NCBI RefSeq assembly: GCF_000720425.1 | Contig: NZ_JOAJ01000001.1 | Span: 1,178,001 to 1,242,000, forward strand | DNA from: Nocardia rhamnosiphila NBRC 108938 | Lineage (GTDB): Bacteria; Actinomycetota; Actinomycetes; Mycobacteriales; Mycobacteriaceae | DNA: 64,000 nt | Direction: 5' to 3' | In this document: positions 42,449-51,440 of the stretch, piece by piece | Position numbering within the stretch: the first letter of the stretch is position 1 | Layout: each line of letters begins with the position of its first letter | The notes under the pieces: model-generated | Databases searched by the model: none | Seen by the model: only the letters and a program-made list of their open reading frames with translations | What the model was told of the DNA's origin: nothing | Made by a program: the position numbers and the translations under genes

Positions 42449-44155
42449 TCAATCGCATACGGCACCGTTGGAGGCCGAGCCCACCAGTCGCGAATACTTG
42501 GCGAGCACGCCGCGGGTGTAGCGGGGCGGCAGCGGAGCCCAGCCCTCACCACGGCCGGTGAGGGTCGCCGAATCCACGAGCAGGTCCAGGGTGCCCGCGC
42601 CGACGTCGAGCCGGATACGGTCCCCGTCCCGGACGAATGCGATCGGGCCACCGTCGACCGCCTCCGGGGCCACATGGCCCACACACAGACCGGTCGTACC
42701 GCCGGAGAACCGTCCGTCGGTCAGCAACAGGACATCCTTGCCGAGTCCGGCGCCTTTGATCGCCGCCGTAATGGCCAGCATCTCCCGCATCCCGGGGCCG
42801 CCCTTGGGCCCCTCATAGCGGATGACCACCACATCGCCGGCCGAGATGGTCCCGTCTTCCAGGGCGTCCATCGCGGCCCGCTCCCGGTCGAAAACCCGTG
42901 CGGTGCCCTCGAAGACATCGGATTCGAAACCGGCCGATTTCACCACGGCGCCGCCGGGCGCGAGCGAACCGCGCAGGATGGTGATACCACCGGTCGGGTG
43001 GATGGGCGCCGACAGCGCGCGCACCACTTTGCCGTCCGGATCGGGCGGCGCGATATCGGCCAGGTTCTCGGCCACCGTCCGGCCCGTGACGGTGAGGCAG
43101 TCACCGTGCAGAAGTCCGGCATCCAGTAGCGCTTTCATCAGCACGGGCACACCGCCCACCCGGTCGATATCGGTCATCACGTGCCGGCCGAACGGTTTCA
43201 CATCGGCCAGATGCGGGACGCGCCGGCCGACCCGGGCGAAATCGTCGAGGCTCAGTGCCACGCCGGCCTCGTGCGCGATCGCCAGCAGATGCAGTACGGC
43301 ATTGGTGGATCCGCCGAACGCCATCACCACCGCGATGGCGTTCTCGAATGCCTCCTGCGTCAGGATGTCGGAGGTCGTGATACCGCGCCGGATCAGTTCG
43401 ATCACGGCCTGCCCGCTGCGCCGGGCATAGCCGTCCCGCCGGCGGTCGGTGGCCGGCGGCGCCGCGCTGCCGGGCAGCGACATCCCCAGCGCTTCGGCCG
43501 CGCTGGCCATCGTATTCGCCGTGTACATTCCACCGCAGGCGCCCTCACCGGGGCAGATGGCCCGCTCGATCGCGTCCACATCGGCCCGGCTCATGAGGCC
43601 GCGCGAACAGGCGCCCACCGCCTCGAAGGCGTCGATGATGGTCACCTCGCGTTCGCTGCCGTCGGACAGTTTCGCGATACCGGGCAGGATGGAACCGGCA
43701 TAGAGGAATACGCTGGCCAGGTTCAGCCGGGCCGCGGCCATGAGCATGCCGGGCAGCGATTTGTCGCAGCCCGCGAGCAGCACCGACCCGTCGAGCCGTT
43801 CGGCCTGCATCACGGTTTCCACACTGTCGGCGATCACCTCGCGCGAGACCAGGGAGAAGTGCATTCCCTCGTGCCCCATCGAGATACCGTCGGAGACCGA
43901 GATGGTGCCGAACTGCATCGGGAAACCACCGGCGGCGAATACGCCGTCCTTACATCCGCCGGCCAGCCGGTCGAGCGACAGATTGCACGGCGTGATCTCG
44001 TTCCACGAGGAGGCCACGCCGATCTGGGCCTTACCCCAGTCGTCGTCGCCCATACCGACCGCGCGCAGCATGCCGCGGGCCGCGGTCTTCTCCAGCCCGT
44101 CGGTGACATCGCGGCTGCGCGGTTTCATATCGGGAGTATTCGGTTCGGAAGCCAC
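42449..44155 (-). CDS. ilvD: dihydroxy-acid dehydratase IlvD
   Basis: A 568-residue full-length dihydroxy-acid dehydratase, the third step of valine, isoleucine and leucine synthesis (and supplying pantothenate). Fe-S cluster cysteines lie in [17 protein letters not shown] and [14 protein letters not shown]; the substrate and Mg sites appear in DGRFSGGT and [11 protein letters not shown]. It stands alone, with 161 bases to the MarR gene; the other ilv genes are not in the window. Confidence 0.95.
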   Translation of the reverse strand: MASEPNTPDMKPRSRDVTDGLEKTAARGMLRAVGMGDDDWGKAQIGVASSWNEITPCNLSLDRLAGGCKDGVFAAGGFPMQFGTISVSDGISMGHEGMHFSLVSREVIADSVETVMQAERLDGSVLLAGCDKSLPGMLMAAARLNLASVFLYAGSILPGIAKLSDGSEREVTIIDAFEAVGACSRGLMSRADVDAIERAICPGEGACGGMYTANTMASAAEALGMSLPGSAAPPATDRRRDGYARRSGQAVIELIRRGITTSDILTQEAFENAIAVVMAFGGSTNAVLHLLAIAHEAGVALSLDDFARVGRRVPHLADVKPFGRHVMTDIDRVGGVPVLMKALLDAGLLHGDCLTVTGRTVAENLADIAPPDPDGKVVRALSAPIHPTGGITILRGSLAPGGAVVKSAGFESDVFEGTARVFDRERAAMDALEDGTISAGDVVVIRYEGPKGGPGMREMLAITAAIKGAGLGKDVLLLTDGRFSGGTTGLCVGHVAPEAVDGGPIAFVRDGDRIRLDVGAGTLDLLVDSATLTGRGEGWAPLPPRYTRGVLAKYSRLVGSASNGAVCD

Positions 44156-44316
44156 GAGGCCATCATCCTCCTACGGACCCGGAACACCGCCGGACCACGC
44201 CCGGCGACCGCACCTCTTCCCCGCGGAGGCGGGGCGGTCGGCACACCGCCGCACCCGGGCTCACCCACGGTGAGGGTGGAACCGCGCGGCGCGACCTCGT
44301 GCCCGCCCCGCCGCCC

Positions 44317-44784
44317 TCACCGCTCACCGGTCTCCATGCTCGCCCCGGGCGCATTGATCAGTTCGCCGAGTTCGTCGAGCAGTTCGATCATCCGGCGGCG
44401 CCGATCCGGCGACAGGTGGGGCAGTTCGCTACCGAGCGCGAGGTCGATCGGCGCCCGCCCCCGGGCCCGGAAAACATCCTCCACGACCCCTGGTTCGACG
44501 GTGACCAGCACGCGCCGGCCGTCGCCGGGGTCCGGCGCCGTGGTCAGGAGGCGCTGATCACGGAACCTGGCGACGATCCGCGATACCAGGCTCTGCGCAA
44601 TGGCGGTCCGCTCGGTGATATCGCGGATCGAGGACCCGGGGTGCAGCGCGACGTCCTCGAGGACGGCGTATTCGCTCGGTGGTATCCGGCGCCGGCCGGT
44701 ATTGCCCGTCGCGACGAACGCGATCGCGCGCAGACGCCGGGCGACCAGGTGCAGGCTGGCAGCATCCATCACGGCAATATACAT
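44317..44784 (-). CDS. MarR family transcriptional regulator
   Basis: A 155-residue winged-helix MarR protein: SSIRDITERTAIAQSLVSRIVARF is the HTH and DPGDGRRVLVTV the wing with the family Asp-Gly-Arg-Arg. ATG 44784 is used because TATATA is positioned for a leaderless transcript starting there; ATG 44769 is the alternative. It diverges from an SDR gene with only 30 bases between start codons, so it almost certainly controls that gene and itself. Confidence 0.83.
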   Translation of the reverse strand: MYIAVMDAASLHLVARRLRAIAFVATGNTGRRRIPPSEYAVLEDVALHPGSSIRDITERTAIAQSLVSRIVARFRDQRLLTTAPDPGDGRRVLVTVEPGVVEDVFRARGRAPIDLALGSELPHLSPDRRRRMIELLDELGELINAPGASMETGER

Positions 44785-44814
44785 CGCTAGTTATATAAAT
44801 TATGATCCATCACT
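44785..44814. promoter_or_regulatory. compact divergent promoter, MarR and SDR genes
   Basis: Thirty AT-rich bases hold both promoters. TTATATAA (44791-44798) is a palindrome. Read on the minus strand its TATATA ends seven bases before the MarR ATG. On the plus strand TATGAT (44801-44806) ends eight bases before the SDR ATG. Both spacings imply leaderless messages. MarR binding here would block both. Confidence 0.6.
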
Positions 44815-45681
44815 ATGCATGGAATCCCGCGCCTGCTCTCCGAGATCGGTCACGGCCTCGACACCCACGTCGGCCTGCCCCGCCTGCGCCGGTCACCCGA
44901 TCTGTCCGCCGTCGCGGCCGGGCGGACCGTGCTGATCACAGGAGCCTCCTCGGGCATCGGCCGCGCCGCGGCCGTCCGGATCGGCGCGGCGGGGGCACGG
45001 GTCGCCCTGGTCGCCCGCCGGAAGGAGGAGCTCGAAGAGGTGGCCGCGGAGATCCGCGCCGCCGGCGGAACGGCCGGCGTCCACCCCTGCGACCTGAACG
45101 ATTTCGCGGCGCTCGACGCCGCGGTCGCCACGGTGCTGGCCGAATACGGGGGCGTGGACATCCTGATCAACAATGCGGGCCGGTCCATCCGGCGCCGGCT
45201 CGACGAATCCTATGACCGGTTCCATGATTTCGAGCGCACCATGCGGCTGAACTATTTCGCCGCCCTACGGCTGATGCTCGCGGTACTGCCGGGTATGCGC
45301 GAACGCCGGGCAGGACATATCGTGAACATCCTGTCGGTGGCGAACCTCTTCGGCGGCCCGGGCTACAGCGCCTATGTCGCGTCGAAGGCGGCGCTGGATT
45401 CGCTCACCGCCGACCTGCACGCCGAAACGCTGCTCGACGGAATTCATTTCAGCTCGGTGTACATGCCGCTGGTGCGCACCCCGATGATCGCGCCCAATGC
45501 GCGCTACCGCGACACCGCGGCGCTGACTCCCGAGCAGGGCGCGCAGATCGTCTGCCGCACACTCACCGATCGGCCGCGGCACGTCGGACCGCTCCTCGGC
45601 CGGATGGCCGCCCTCGTCGATATCGCCTTCCCGGATCGTTCGATGGCGGGGCGGAGCGCACGATTCGCGCGCGGCATGTGA
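44815..45681 (+). CDS. short-chain dehydrogenase/reductase
   Basis: A 288-residue classical SDR with an N-terminal extension of about 35 residues. TGASSGIG is the nucleotide loop, VARRKEE after strand 2 suggests NADP(H), NNAGRS the central motif, Ser in ILSVAN and Tyr/Lys in YVASK the catalytic set. The long C-terminus (residues 230-288) resembles acyl-reducing SDRs that act on lipids. Divergent from a MarR gene that probably represses it. Confidence 0.87.
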   Translation: MHGIPRLLSEIGHGLDTHVGLPRLRRSPDLSAVAAGRTVLITGASSGIGRAAAVRIGAAGARVALVARRKEELEEVAAEIRAAGGTAGVHPCDLNDFAALDAAVATVLAEYGGVDILINNAGRSIRRRLDESYDRFHDFERTMRLNYFAALRLMLAVLPGMRERRAGHIVNILSVANLFGGPGYSAYVASKAALDSLTADLHAETLLDGIHFSSVYMPLVRTPMIAPNARYRDTAALTPEQGAQIVCRTLTDRPRHVGPLLGRMAALVDIAFPDRSMAGRSARFARGM

Positions 45682-45771
45682 CCCGTCCCGGCCCGGTATC
45701 GCATACGGACCGGGCCTCCCGGGCCGTGAATTCTTCCGGGAACTCCGAGCCCGCACGGCTACCGTGGTCCG

Positions 45772-46374
45772 GTGCGCAGTCCCGAACTCCCCGCCCGGGT
45801 CATCTTCCTCAACGGAATATCGAGCTCCGGTAAGACGACGCTGGCCCGGGCCATCCAGGACGAGAGCGATACGCCGTTCGTGTACTGGGGAATCGACACT
45901 CTCTTCGCGTTGGTTCCGCCGAACTGGGGTGGCGGCCGGGACGGCCCGCGCAGCCGCGACGGCTTCTGGTACGACCGGACGGGCCACGACGCGGAGGGCC
46001 GGCCGACGGTGGTCATCCGCTACGGCGGCGTCGGACGCCGGATGTTGCGCTCGGCGTGTGCCGCGGCCGCCGCGTTCGCCCACGGCGGCGATCATCTCGT
46101 CGTCGACGAGATGTTGCTGACCCCGGATCTGCTATCCATGTGGCTCGACGCCCTGTCCGGCCTGGAGGTCCAACTGGTCCGGGTCACCTGCCCGCCGGCT
46201 GTCGCCGACCGGCGGGAACTGGCTCGCGGCCACCCGGCCGGGTTGGCGCGGGGCCACCTGCCGACCGTCCACGCGCACGGTCACCCCTACGACACGGTGG
46301 TGGACACCACCACCGGGACCCCCGCCGAACTGGCCCGGGCCGTATTACGCCGGGAGCGGACCGTCCTCGGGTGA
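45772..46374 (+). CDS. chloramphenicol phosphotransferase-like kinase
   Basis: A 200-residue P-loop kinase of the CPT family. GISSSGKTT is the P-loop; WGIDTLF corresponds to FGVDSL of Streptomyces CPT, whose Asp is the catalytic base; LVVDEML, RVTCPPAVADRRELARG and VVDTT complete the fold. The founding member phosphorylates chloramphenicol; most homologues have no proven substrate. The start is GTG 45772. Its last 30 bases overlap the end of the convergent thioesterase gene. Confidence 0.8.
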   Translation: MRSPELPARVIFLNGISSSGKTTLARAIQDESDTPFVYWGIDTLFALVPPNWGGGRDGPRSRDGFWYDRTGHDAEGRPTVVIRYGGVGRRMLRSACAAAAAFAHGGDHLVVDEMLLTPDLLSMWLDALSGLEVQLVRVTCPPAVADRRELARGHPAGLARGHLPTVHAHGHPYDTVVDTTTGTPAELARAVLRRERTVLG

Positions 46375-47157
46375 CGCCGAACCTCGAGTCGCCGGCGGGC
46401 GGCCGGCAGCGAGGACCGGGGTGAGGAGATCCGCTATCTCGCGCGCGTGCTCGTCGAGGTAGAAATGGCCGCCCGGGAACAGCCGGACCGCGAAGTCACC
46501 GCTCGTGTGATCACGCCACCGCGCCAGTTGCTCCGGGGTCGTGGTCGGATCGGAGCGTCCGAGCAGGGCGACGATATCGCAGCGCAACCGCTCGCCTTCC
46601 TGGTACCGGTATGTTTCGACCGCTCGGTAGTCGTTGCGCACCGCGGGCAGCACCATTTCGGCGAGTGCGGGCTCGTCGCGCAGGATCGTGACCGTGGCCG
46701 GGTCGTTCGCGAGTCGCTCGAGCTCGCCGATCAGGTCGGCGTCGGCCCCGCGGTGCAGCGTGCCCCGATCGGCGAATGCCGGATCCGGGCGCCCGGAGAC
46801 GAACAGCGCGGCAACCGTCCGCCCGCGCGCCTCGAGCCGTCGAGCCGTTTCGAACGCGACAGTGGCCCCCATGCTGTGGCCGAACAGCACCGGACTTCCG
46901 GGAACCCGGGAATCGGTGGCCGCGACGATATGGTCGGCGAGATCGGTGATCGAGGACACGAATTCCTCACCGATCCGGTTCTGGCGTCCCGGATACTGCA
47001 CCGCGTAGACCGACGGGCCGGGCCCGAAGCTCGCTGCGAGGCCTCGGTAGCTCGTGGCCGAACCGCCGCCGGGCGGGAAGCAGACCAATGCCGGATATCC
47101 GGCGCGGCCCGGCTTCAGTTCGCGCAGCCAGAGCTCCTGCTCGCCACCATTCGGCAC
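46345..47157 (-). CDS. type II thioesterase (NRPS/PKS editing)
   Basis: A 270-residue stand-alone thioesterase of the GrsT/TesA type. CFPPGGGSATSYRGLA opens the domain, the nucleophile elbow is GHSMGAT, and GGHFYLDEH holds the catalytic His; QYPGRQNR is a family mark. It hydrolyses stalled or wrong acyl groups from carrier proteins. GTG 47157 is used because GGGAGGA lies seven bases upstream. No synthase adjoins it; the NRPS at 61362 is the nearest carrier-protein system. Confidence 0.85.
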   Translation of the reverse strand: MPNGGEQELWLRELKPGRAGYPALVCFPPGGGSATSYRGLAASFGPGPSVYAVQYPGRQNRIGEEFVSSITDLADHIVAATDSRVPGSPVLFGHSMGATVAFETARRLEARGRTVAALFVSGRPDPAFADRGTLHRGADADLIGELERLANDPATVTILRDEPALAEMVLPAVRNDYRAVETYRYQEGERLRCDIVALLGRSDPTTTPEQLARWRDHTSGDFAVRLFPGGHFYLDEHAREIADLLTPVLAAGRPPATRGSASPEDGPLPA

Positions 47158-47336
47158 TGATCTCTTCCTCCCGCTCGCCACCGACGCCCGCGGACCTCAT
47201 CGATCCGGTCCGGTATCGAGCGTCCCACAGAGGTGGGGAATGCGAGTACAGGCGGCGCGCGGGAGCCGCGGCGAGCCGGACGCCCGCTCCATCCGTACCC
47301 GGCGGCAGCGGTTCGGTACCGCGGCGGCGGTCCGAC

Positions 47337-47882
47337 CTACTTCGGCTCGATGAGCTGAATCTCCAGTTCGATCTTGACCGCGTCGCTCAGCATCCCGGGC
47401 AGCGGTCCCCCGACACCGAACTCCGTGCGCTTGATGGTGCCGGTCGCGGAGAAACCGGCGTGCCGTTCACCGCCGGGACCGAAGTCCCCGATTCCGCCCC
47501 ATTCGACGTCCAGTGTGATCGGCCGGGTGACTCCGCCCAGCGTGGCCTCACCTGTGACGGTGAACGATTCGGCGATACGGACCGGTTCGACGGCCCGGAA
47601 GGTGAGGGTCGGGCGATTGGCGACATCGAGGAAATCGGCGGTGCGTATATGGGCGTCCCGGTCGGGGTTGCCGGTGTCGAACGAGTCGAGATGAACGGTC
47701 GCGCCGAGGCTTGCGGCGCCGGACTCGTCCACGACGAACTCGGTCTCGAAGCGGGTGAAGCCGCCACGCACTTTGGCGATACCGAGATGCCGCACAGTGA
47801 AGGCGACGGAGGAGTGCGCGCTGTCGAGTGCCCAGGCGCCGGGACGCAGGGTGGTACTGGTGGTTTCCGGTGGTGTGGTCAT
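47337..47882 (-). CDS. YceI family lipid-binding protein
   Basis: A 181-residue YceI-type lipocalin-like barrel. WALDSAHSSVAFTVRHLGIAKVRGGFTRF is the family start, VHLDSFDTGNPDRDAHIRTADFLDV the central block, and a C-terminal strand closes it. These proteins bind polyprenyl or fatty lipids; this one has no signal peptide, so it is cytosolic. ATG 47882. Divergent from the XRE relic, 101 bases away. Confidence 0.85.
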   Translation of the reverse strand: MTTPPETTSTTLRPGAWALDSAHSSVAFTVRHLGIAKVRGGFTRFETEFVVDESGAASLGATVHLDSFDTGNPDRDAHIRTADFLDVANRPTLTFRAVEPVRIAESFTVTGEATLGGVTRPITLDVEWGGIGDFGPGGERHAGFSATGTIKRTEFGVGGPLPGMLSDAVKIELEIQLIEPK

Positions 47883-47983
47883 GCCATCGACCATCGCCGG
47901 ACCGGAGTCCGGTTACCAGACCCCCGTTATCCTGGACCTGACAAGGCGCGGCTGCGCGGGCCGGAACAGGGCACGATGGTCCT

Positions 47984-48820
47984 ATGACCCGAAGCGCATT
48001 CGCGGAGTTCCTGGTCAGACGCCGCGCCGAACTTCGACCCAGCGATATCGGGCTGCCCACGGGCGGGCGCCGGCGCACCCCGGGGCTGCGGCGCGAAGAG
48101 GTGGCCGTCCGGGCGGGCGTCAGTGCCGACTATCTGGCCCGGCTCGAACAGGGCCGGGACACCAATCCCTCGATAGCGGTGGTGGAAGCGCTGGCCACCG
48201 CCCTGCTGCTCGACGAGCGGGAGCGCAGCACCTTCGGCTGGCTCGCATTGACCAGCAGCAACGAATCGCGCTGCCCGGAGTCCACCGACGCACAGGACCA
48301 GGTACCCGAGACGATCGAGGCAGTGCTGCGCGCCCTGGCGCCCACCGCCGCATTCGTCCTGGGCAGGCGCCTGAATGTGCTGAGCTGAAACGCGGCCTGG
48401 GAGGATTTCGTCACACCGCTGGGTCTGCTGGACGACCGGGACACGGTGAATCTCGCCCGCTACGTCTACGGGCATCCGATGGCACGGAAAACCCTGCGAA
48501 ACTGGGCCGCGGCCGCCGATACCTTCGCCGAGACCCTGCGCCGCGCGAGTCTGCGCTGGCCCGGCGACGCCGGCCTGCGGGAGACCATCGACACCCTGCA
48601 CCGGATTCCCGAGTTCGCGGCACGCTGGCGTCCGCAGGGCCCAGGTCACCCGGTCACGCCGACCCTGCGTTTCGACCACCCGCAGCTGGGTGCGGTCGAC
48701 GTACCGTTCGAGACGCTGGAGAGCGGCCAGGAGCAGAGCGTGGTGGTCTGGCTCGTGGCGCGCGCTCCCGCCTCCGGTCAGACGCTGCGCCTGGTGCCAC
48801 CGCGGGCCGCCGGGCAGTAG
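47984..48820 (+). pseudogene. XRE/MmyB-type regulator broken by one in-frame stop
   Basis: Read straight through, one frame gives a complete 278-residue MmyB-like regulator: an HTH (LRREEVAVRAGVSADYLARLEQGR) followed by the MTR/ligand-binding region. A TGA at 48386-48388 falls where the family has Trp in LGRRLNVLSWNAAWEDF; TGG to TGA is a single-base change. Beyond it the frame continues intact through DFVTPLGLLDD, RRASLRWPGDAGLRETID, PTLRFDHPQLGAVDVPFETLE to a normal end at 48820. The first 134 residues could still be made as a DNA-binding fragment. Either a recent nonsense mutation or a sequencing error. Confidence 0.85.
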
Positions 48821-49214
48821 CGCGCGGGGCGAGCGCATCCGGACGGCGCGGCAGCCGGCCAGGCGAGGTGTGCGATAGCCGCGGTACGTTCCCGATGCGG
48901 CAGGTTCGGCCTTCGCCGGGCGGCTCGCTCCCCGGGGAATGCGCCATGGAACCCCACCATGTCCTCGGCGGGGCACGACACGACATCACACGGGTGTGAT
49001 GCGGGGCTCTAATTCGGTGGTGGTCCCCGGAAGACGTCGGCAGATGAGGCCGATGATGGAAGAAACGATTCCAGTCCCTTCCACCATCAATCTATAGCGC
49101 ACCCGGGGCCTTGCGGCAAGGCCCGGGTGATACCGCAGAATCGTCCGGTCGGAAGCCGGGGAGCGCACCCGGCCGCCGCGACCACGCAGCGATCGTCGAA
49201 CGAAGTGAGGGCAT
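48821..49214. promoter_or_regulatory. control region upstream of helR
   Basis: 394 bases without a gene. It holds three inverted repeats: CATCACAC/GTGTGATG (48984-49001), GATGATGGAAG/CTTCCACCATC (49052-49062 and 49078-49088, one mismatch) and the rifamycin-associated element (listed separately). A -10 TATAGC at 49095-49100 lies between the last two; its -35 is unclear. Confidence 0.55.
49103..49130. promoter_or_regulatory. rifamycin-associated element (RAE)
   Basis: An inverted repeat with core GGGGCCTTGCGGCAAGGCCC and flanking ACCC/GGGT, nearly symmetric with one unpaired C. It matches my recollection of the RAE, a conserved inverted repeat found upstream of rifamycin-resistance genes (inactivating enzymes and helR) in actinobacteria. 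It lies directly after a -10 (TATAGC) and 84 bases before the helR ATG, as expected of a cis element for rifamycin-induced expression. Confidence 0.82.
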
Positions 49215-51419
49215 ATGGCGGACCGGGGATACGAAGACGAGCTGCAATCCGAGCGGGCCTACGTGGACGAGCTCTACGCCCGGCTCGATGCCGAACGCAC
49301 CCGGGCGAAGGGGAGATACCACGCGGCACTGCGGGGGAACGGCACCACGCTGCTGGAACGTGATGCCGAGGTACGGGCGCTGGCCAGAGAGGTGAAGCGA
49401 CTGGACGTGGCGGACAACACATTGTGTTTCGGCCGCTTGGACTCGGTGGCGGGCGAGGCCTCCTATATCGGGCGGATCGGCCTGTACGACGAAGCGGACG
49501 AGTACGAACCCCTGCTGCTGGATTGGCGGGCGCCGGCCGCGCGCCCCTTCTACGTCGCGACCGCCGCCAGCCCGGAGAACATGCGGCGGCGCCGCCAGTT
49601 CCATTCCCGCGGGCGCCGGCTGGTCGAGTTCACCGACGAGGTGCTGGGGCGCCCCGAGGGCGACGCGCGCGGGGATGCCGCCCTGCTCGCGGCGGTCGCC
49701 GCGCCGCGTGGCGAGGGGATGCGCGATATCGTCGCCACGATCCAGGCCGAACAGGACGAGATCATCCGGCTGGACCATCCCGGTGTGCTGGTGATCGAGG
49801 GCGGTCCCGGTACCGGGAAAACCGTGGTCGCGCTGCACCGTGTCGCGTATCTCCTCTATACCCGGCGGGAGCAGATCCAGCGCCACGGTGTGCTGGTCGT
49901 CGGGCCCAATCCGGCCTTCCTGAACCACATCGGCCGGGTGCTGCCCTCGCTCGGCGAATCCGATGTGGTCTTCATGACCACCGGTGACTTCGTGCCGGGC
50001 CTGCGGGTCACGGCCGAAGACGCGCCGGAGGCGGCGCGGGTCAAGGGGTCGCTGCGAATGCTGGACGTACTCGCCGCGGCGATCGCGGATCGGCAGCGGC
50101 TACCGGAACAACCGCTGCCCATCGAACTGGCGGATGTGACCGTGCGCATCGATGCCGGAACCGCCGAATGGGCCCGGGAGGAGGCGCGGGCGAGCGAACT
50201 GCCGCACAACGAGGCCCGGACGGTGTTCCGCGAGATCATCACCTATGTGCTCACCGAACGGGCGATCGGCCGGATCGGCCGGGGATGGCTGACCCGCGAC
50301 GACAAAGCGGCATGGGAGGACATGCGGAAGGACCTTGTCGCCGAACTCGCGGACAACTCCGCGTTCACCGGGGCACTGGACGTGCTCTGGCCGGTCCTCA
50401 CCCCGCAGGACCTGCTGGCGTCGCTGTACTCGTCCCCCGAGCGGTTGCGCGCGGCGGGCGCCGACCCGGCCCTGTTCCGCGCCGCGGGCGCGGCCTGGAC
50501 CGTCTCGGACGTGCCGCTGCTCGACGAGCTGGCCGACCTGCTGGGTGGGAGCGATCCGGACGAGCGAGCCGCCGACCGGACACGCCGGGCCGAGGCGGAA
50601 TACGCCGCCGGAGTACTGGACATCATGATCGACCGCACCGACATGATGGACGACGAGGACCACCTGTTCGCGCAGGACCTCCTCTACGCCGAGGACCTGG
50701 CGGATCGCTTCCTCGAACGGGATACCCGCGAACTCGTCGAACGCGCGGCCGCCGACCGGAACTGGACCTTCCGGCACGTGGTCGTCGACGAGGCCCAGGA
50801 ACTGTCCGAGATGGATTGGCGGGTACTGATGCGACGCTGCCCGGGCCGGTCCTTCACCATCGTCGGCGATCTCGCGCAACGCCGGTCGGCGGCGGGTGCG
50901 CGGTCGTGGGACGCGGTATTGCGGCCGTATGTACCGGGCCGGTGGGTGTACCGGTCGCTGACGGTGAACTACCGCACCCCGGCGGAGATCATGATCGTCG
51001 CCGCCGCGGTGCTGGCCGAGTTCGCGCCCGGGATCGAGCCACCCGAGTCGGTGCGCGCCTGCGGTGTCCGGCCGTGGTCCAGGCAGGTGACCGCGGACGA
51101 ATTGCCGGACGCCGTGGCCGAGTTCGTCGAAACCGAAGCGGGCCGCGAGGGCACCAGCGTGGTGATCGGCCCACCGGATGTACCGGGCGCGGTCGCGGCG
51201 TCGGAGACCAAGGGCCTCGAGTTCGACGCCGTCCTGGTCGTGGAGCCGGAACGGATTCTCGCCGACGGACCGCGCGGCGCGGCCGAACTGTACGTGGCCC
51301 TCACCCGGGCCACCCAGCGACTCGGTGTCCTGCACCGGCAGCCGCTGCCGGCGGCACTGCACGGGCTCACCGACACCGGGACACCGATCCCGGCCGGGGG
51401 ACGGCCGAACGGGCGGTGA
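49215..51419 (+). CDS. helR: HelR, HelD-like ATPase that protects RNA polymerase from rifamycins
   Basis: A 734-residue superfamily-1 helicase-like protein of the HelD group. It begins with a coiled-coil (about 1-75), then Walker A GGPGTGKTVV (about 196), an insertion region, Walker B VVVDEAQELSEMDW (about 520), SETKGLEFDAV and YVALTRATQRL. HelD proteins remove stalled RNA polymerase from DNA; the HelR subgroup displaces bound rifamycin and confers tolerance. The assignment rests on this architecture plus the rifamycin-associated element upstream, which marks helR genes. Single-gene unit. If a UvrD-type enzyme instead, the coiled-coil start would be unexpected. Confidence 0.87.
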   Translation: MADRGYEDELQSERAYVDELYARLDAERTRAKGRYHAALRGNGTTLLERDAEVRALAREVKRLDVADNTLCFGRLDSVAGEASYIGRIGLYDEADEYEPLLLDWRAPAARPFYVATAASPENMRRRRQFHSRGRRLVEFTDEVLGRPEGDARGDAALLAAVAAPRGEGMRDIVATIQAEQDEIIRLDHPGVLVIEGGPGTGKTVVALHRVAYLLYTRREQIQRHGVLVVGPNPAFLNHIGRVLPSLGESDVVFMTTGDFVPGLRVTAEDAPEAARVKGSLRMLDVLAAAIADRQRLPEQPLPIELADVTVRIDAGTAEWAREEARASELPHNEARTVFREIITYVLTERAIGRIGRGWLTRDDKAAWEDMRKDLVAELADNSAFTGALDVLWPVLTPQDLLASLYSSPERLRAAGADPALFRAAGAAWTVSDVPLLDELADLLGGSDPDERAADRTRRAEAEYAAGVLDIMIDRTDMMDDEDHLFAQDLLYAEDLADRFLERDTRELVERAAADRNWTFRHVVVDEAQELSEMDWRVLMRRCPGRSFTIVGDLAQRRSAAGARSWDAVLRPYVPGRWVYRSLTVNYRTPAEIMIVAAAVLAEFAPGIEPPESVRACGVRPWSRQVTADELPDAVAEFVETEAGREGTSVVIGPPDVPGAVAASETKGLEFDAVLVVEPERILADGPRGAAELYVALTRATQRLGVLHRQPLPAALHGLTDTGTPIPAGGRPNGR

Positions 51420-51440
51420 CCACCGGGCGGGCCCCGGTTC

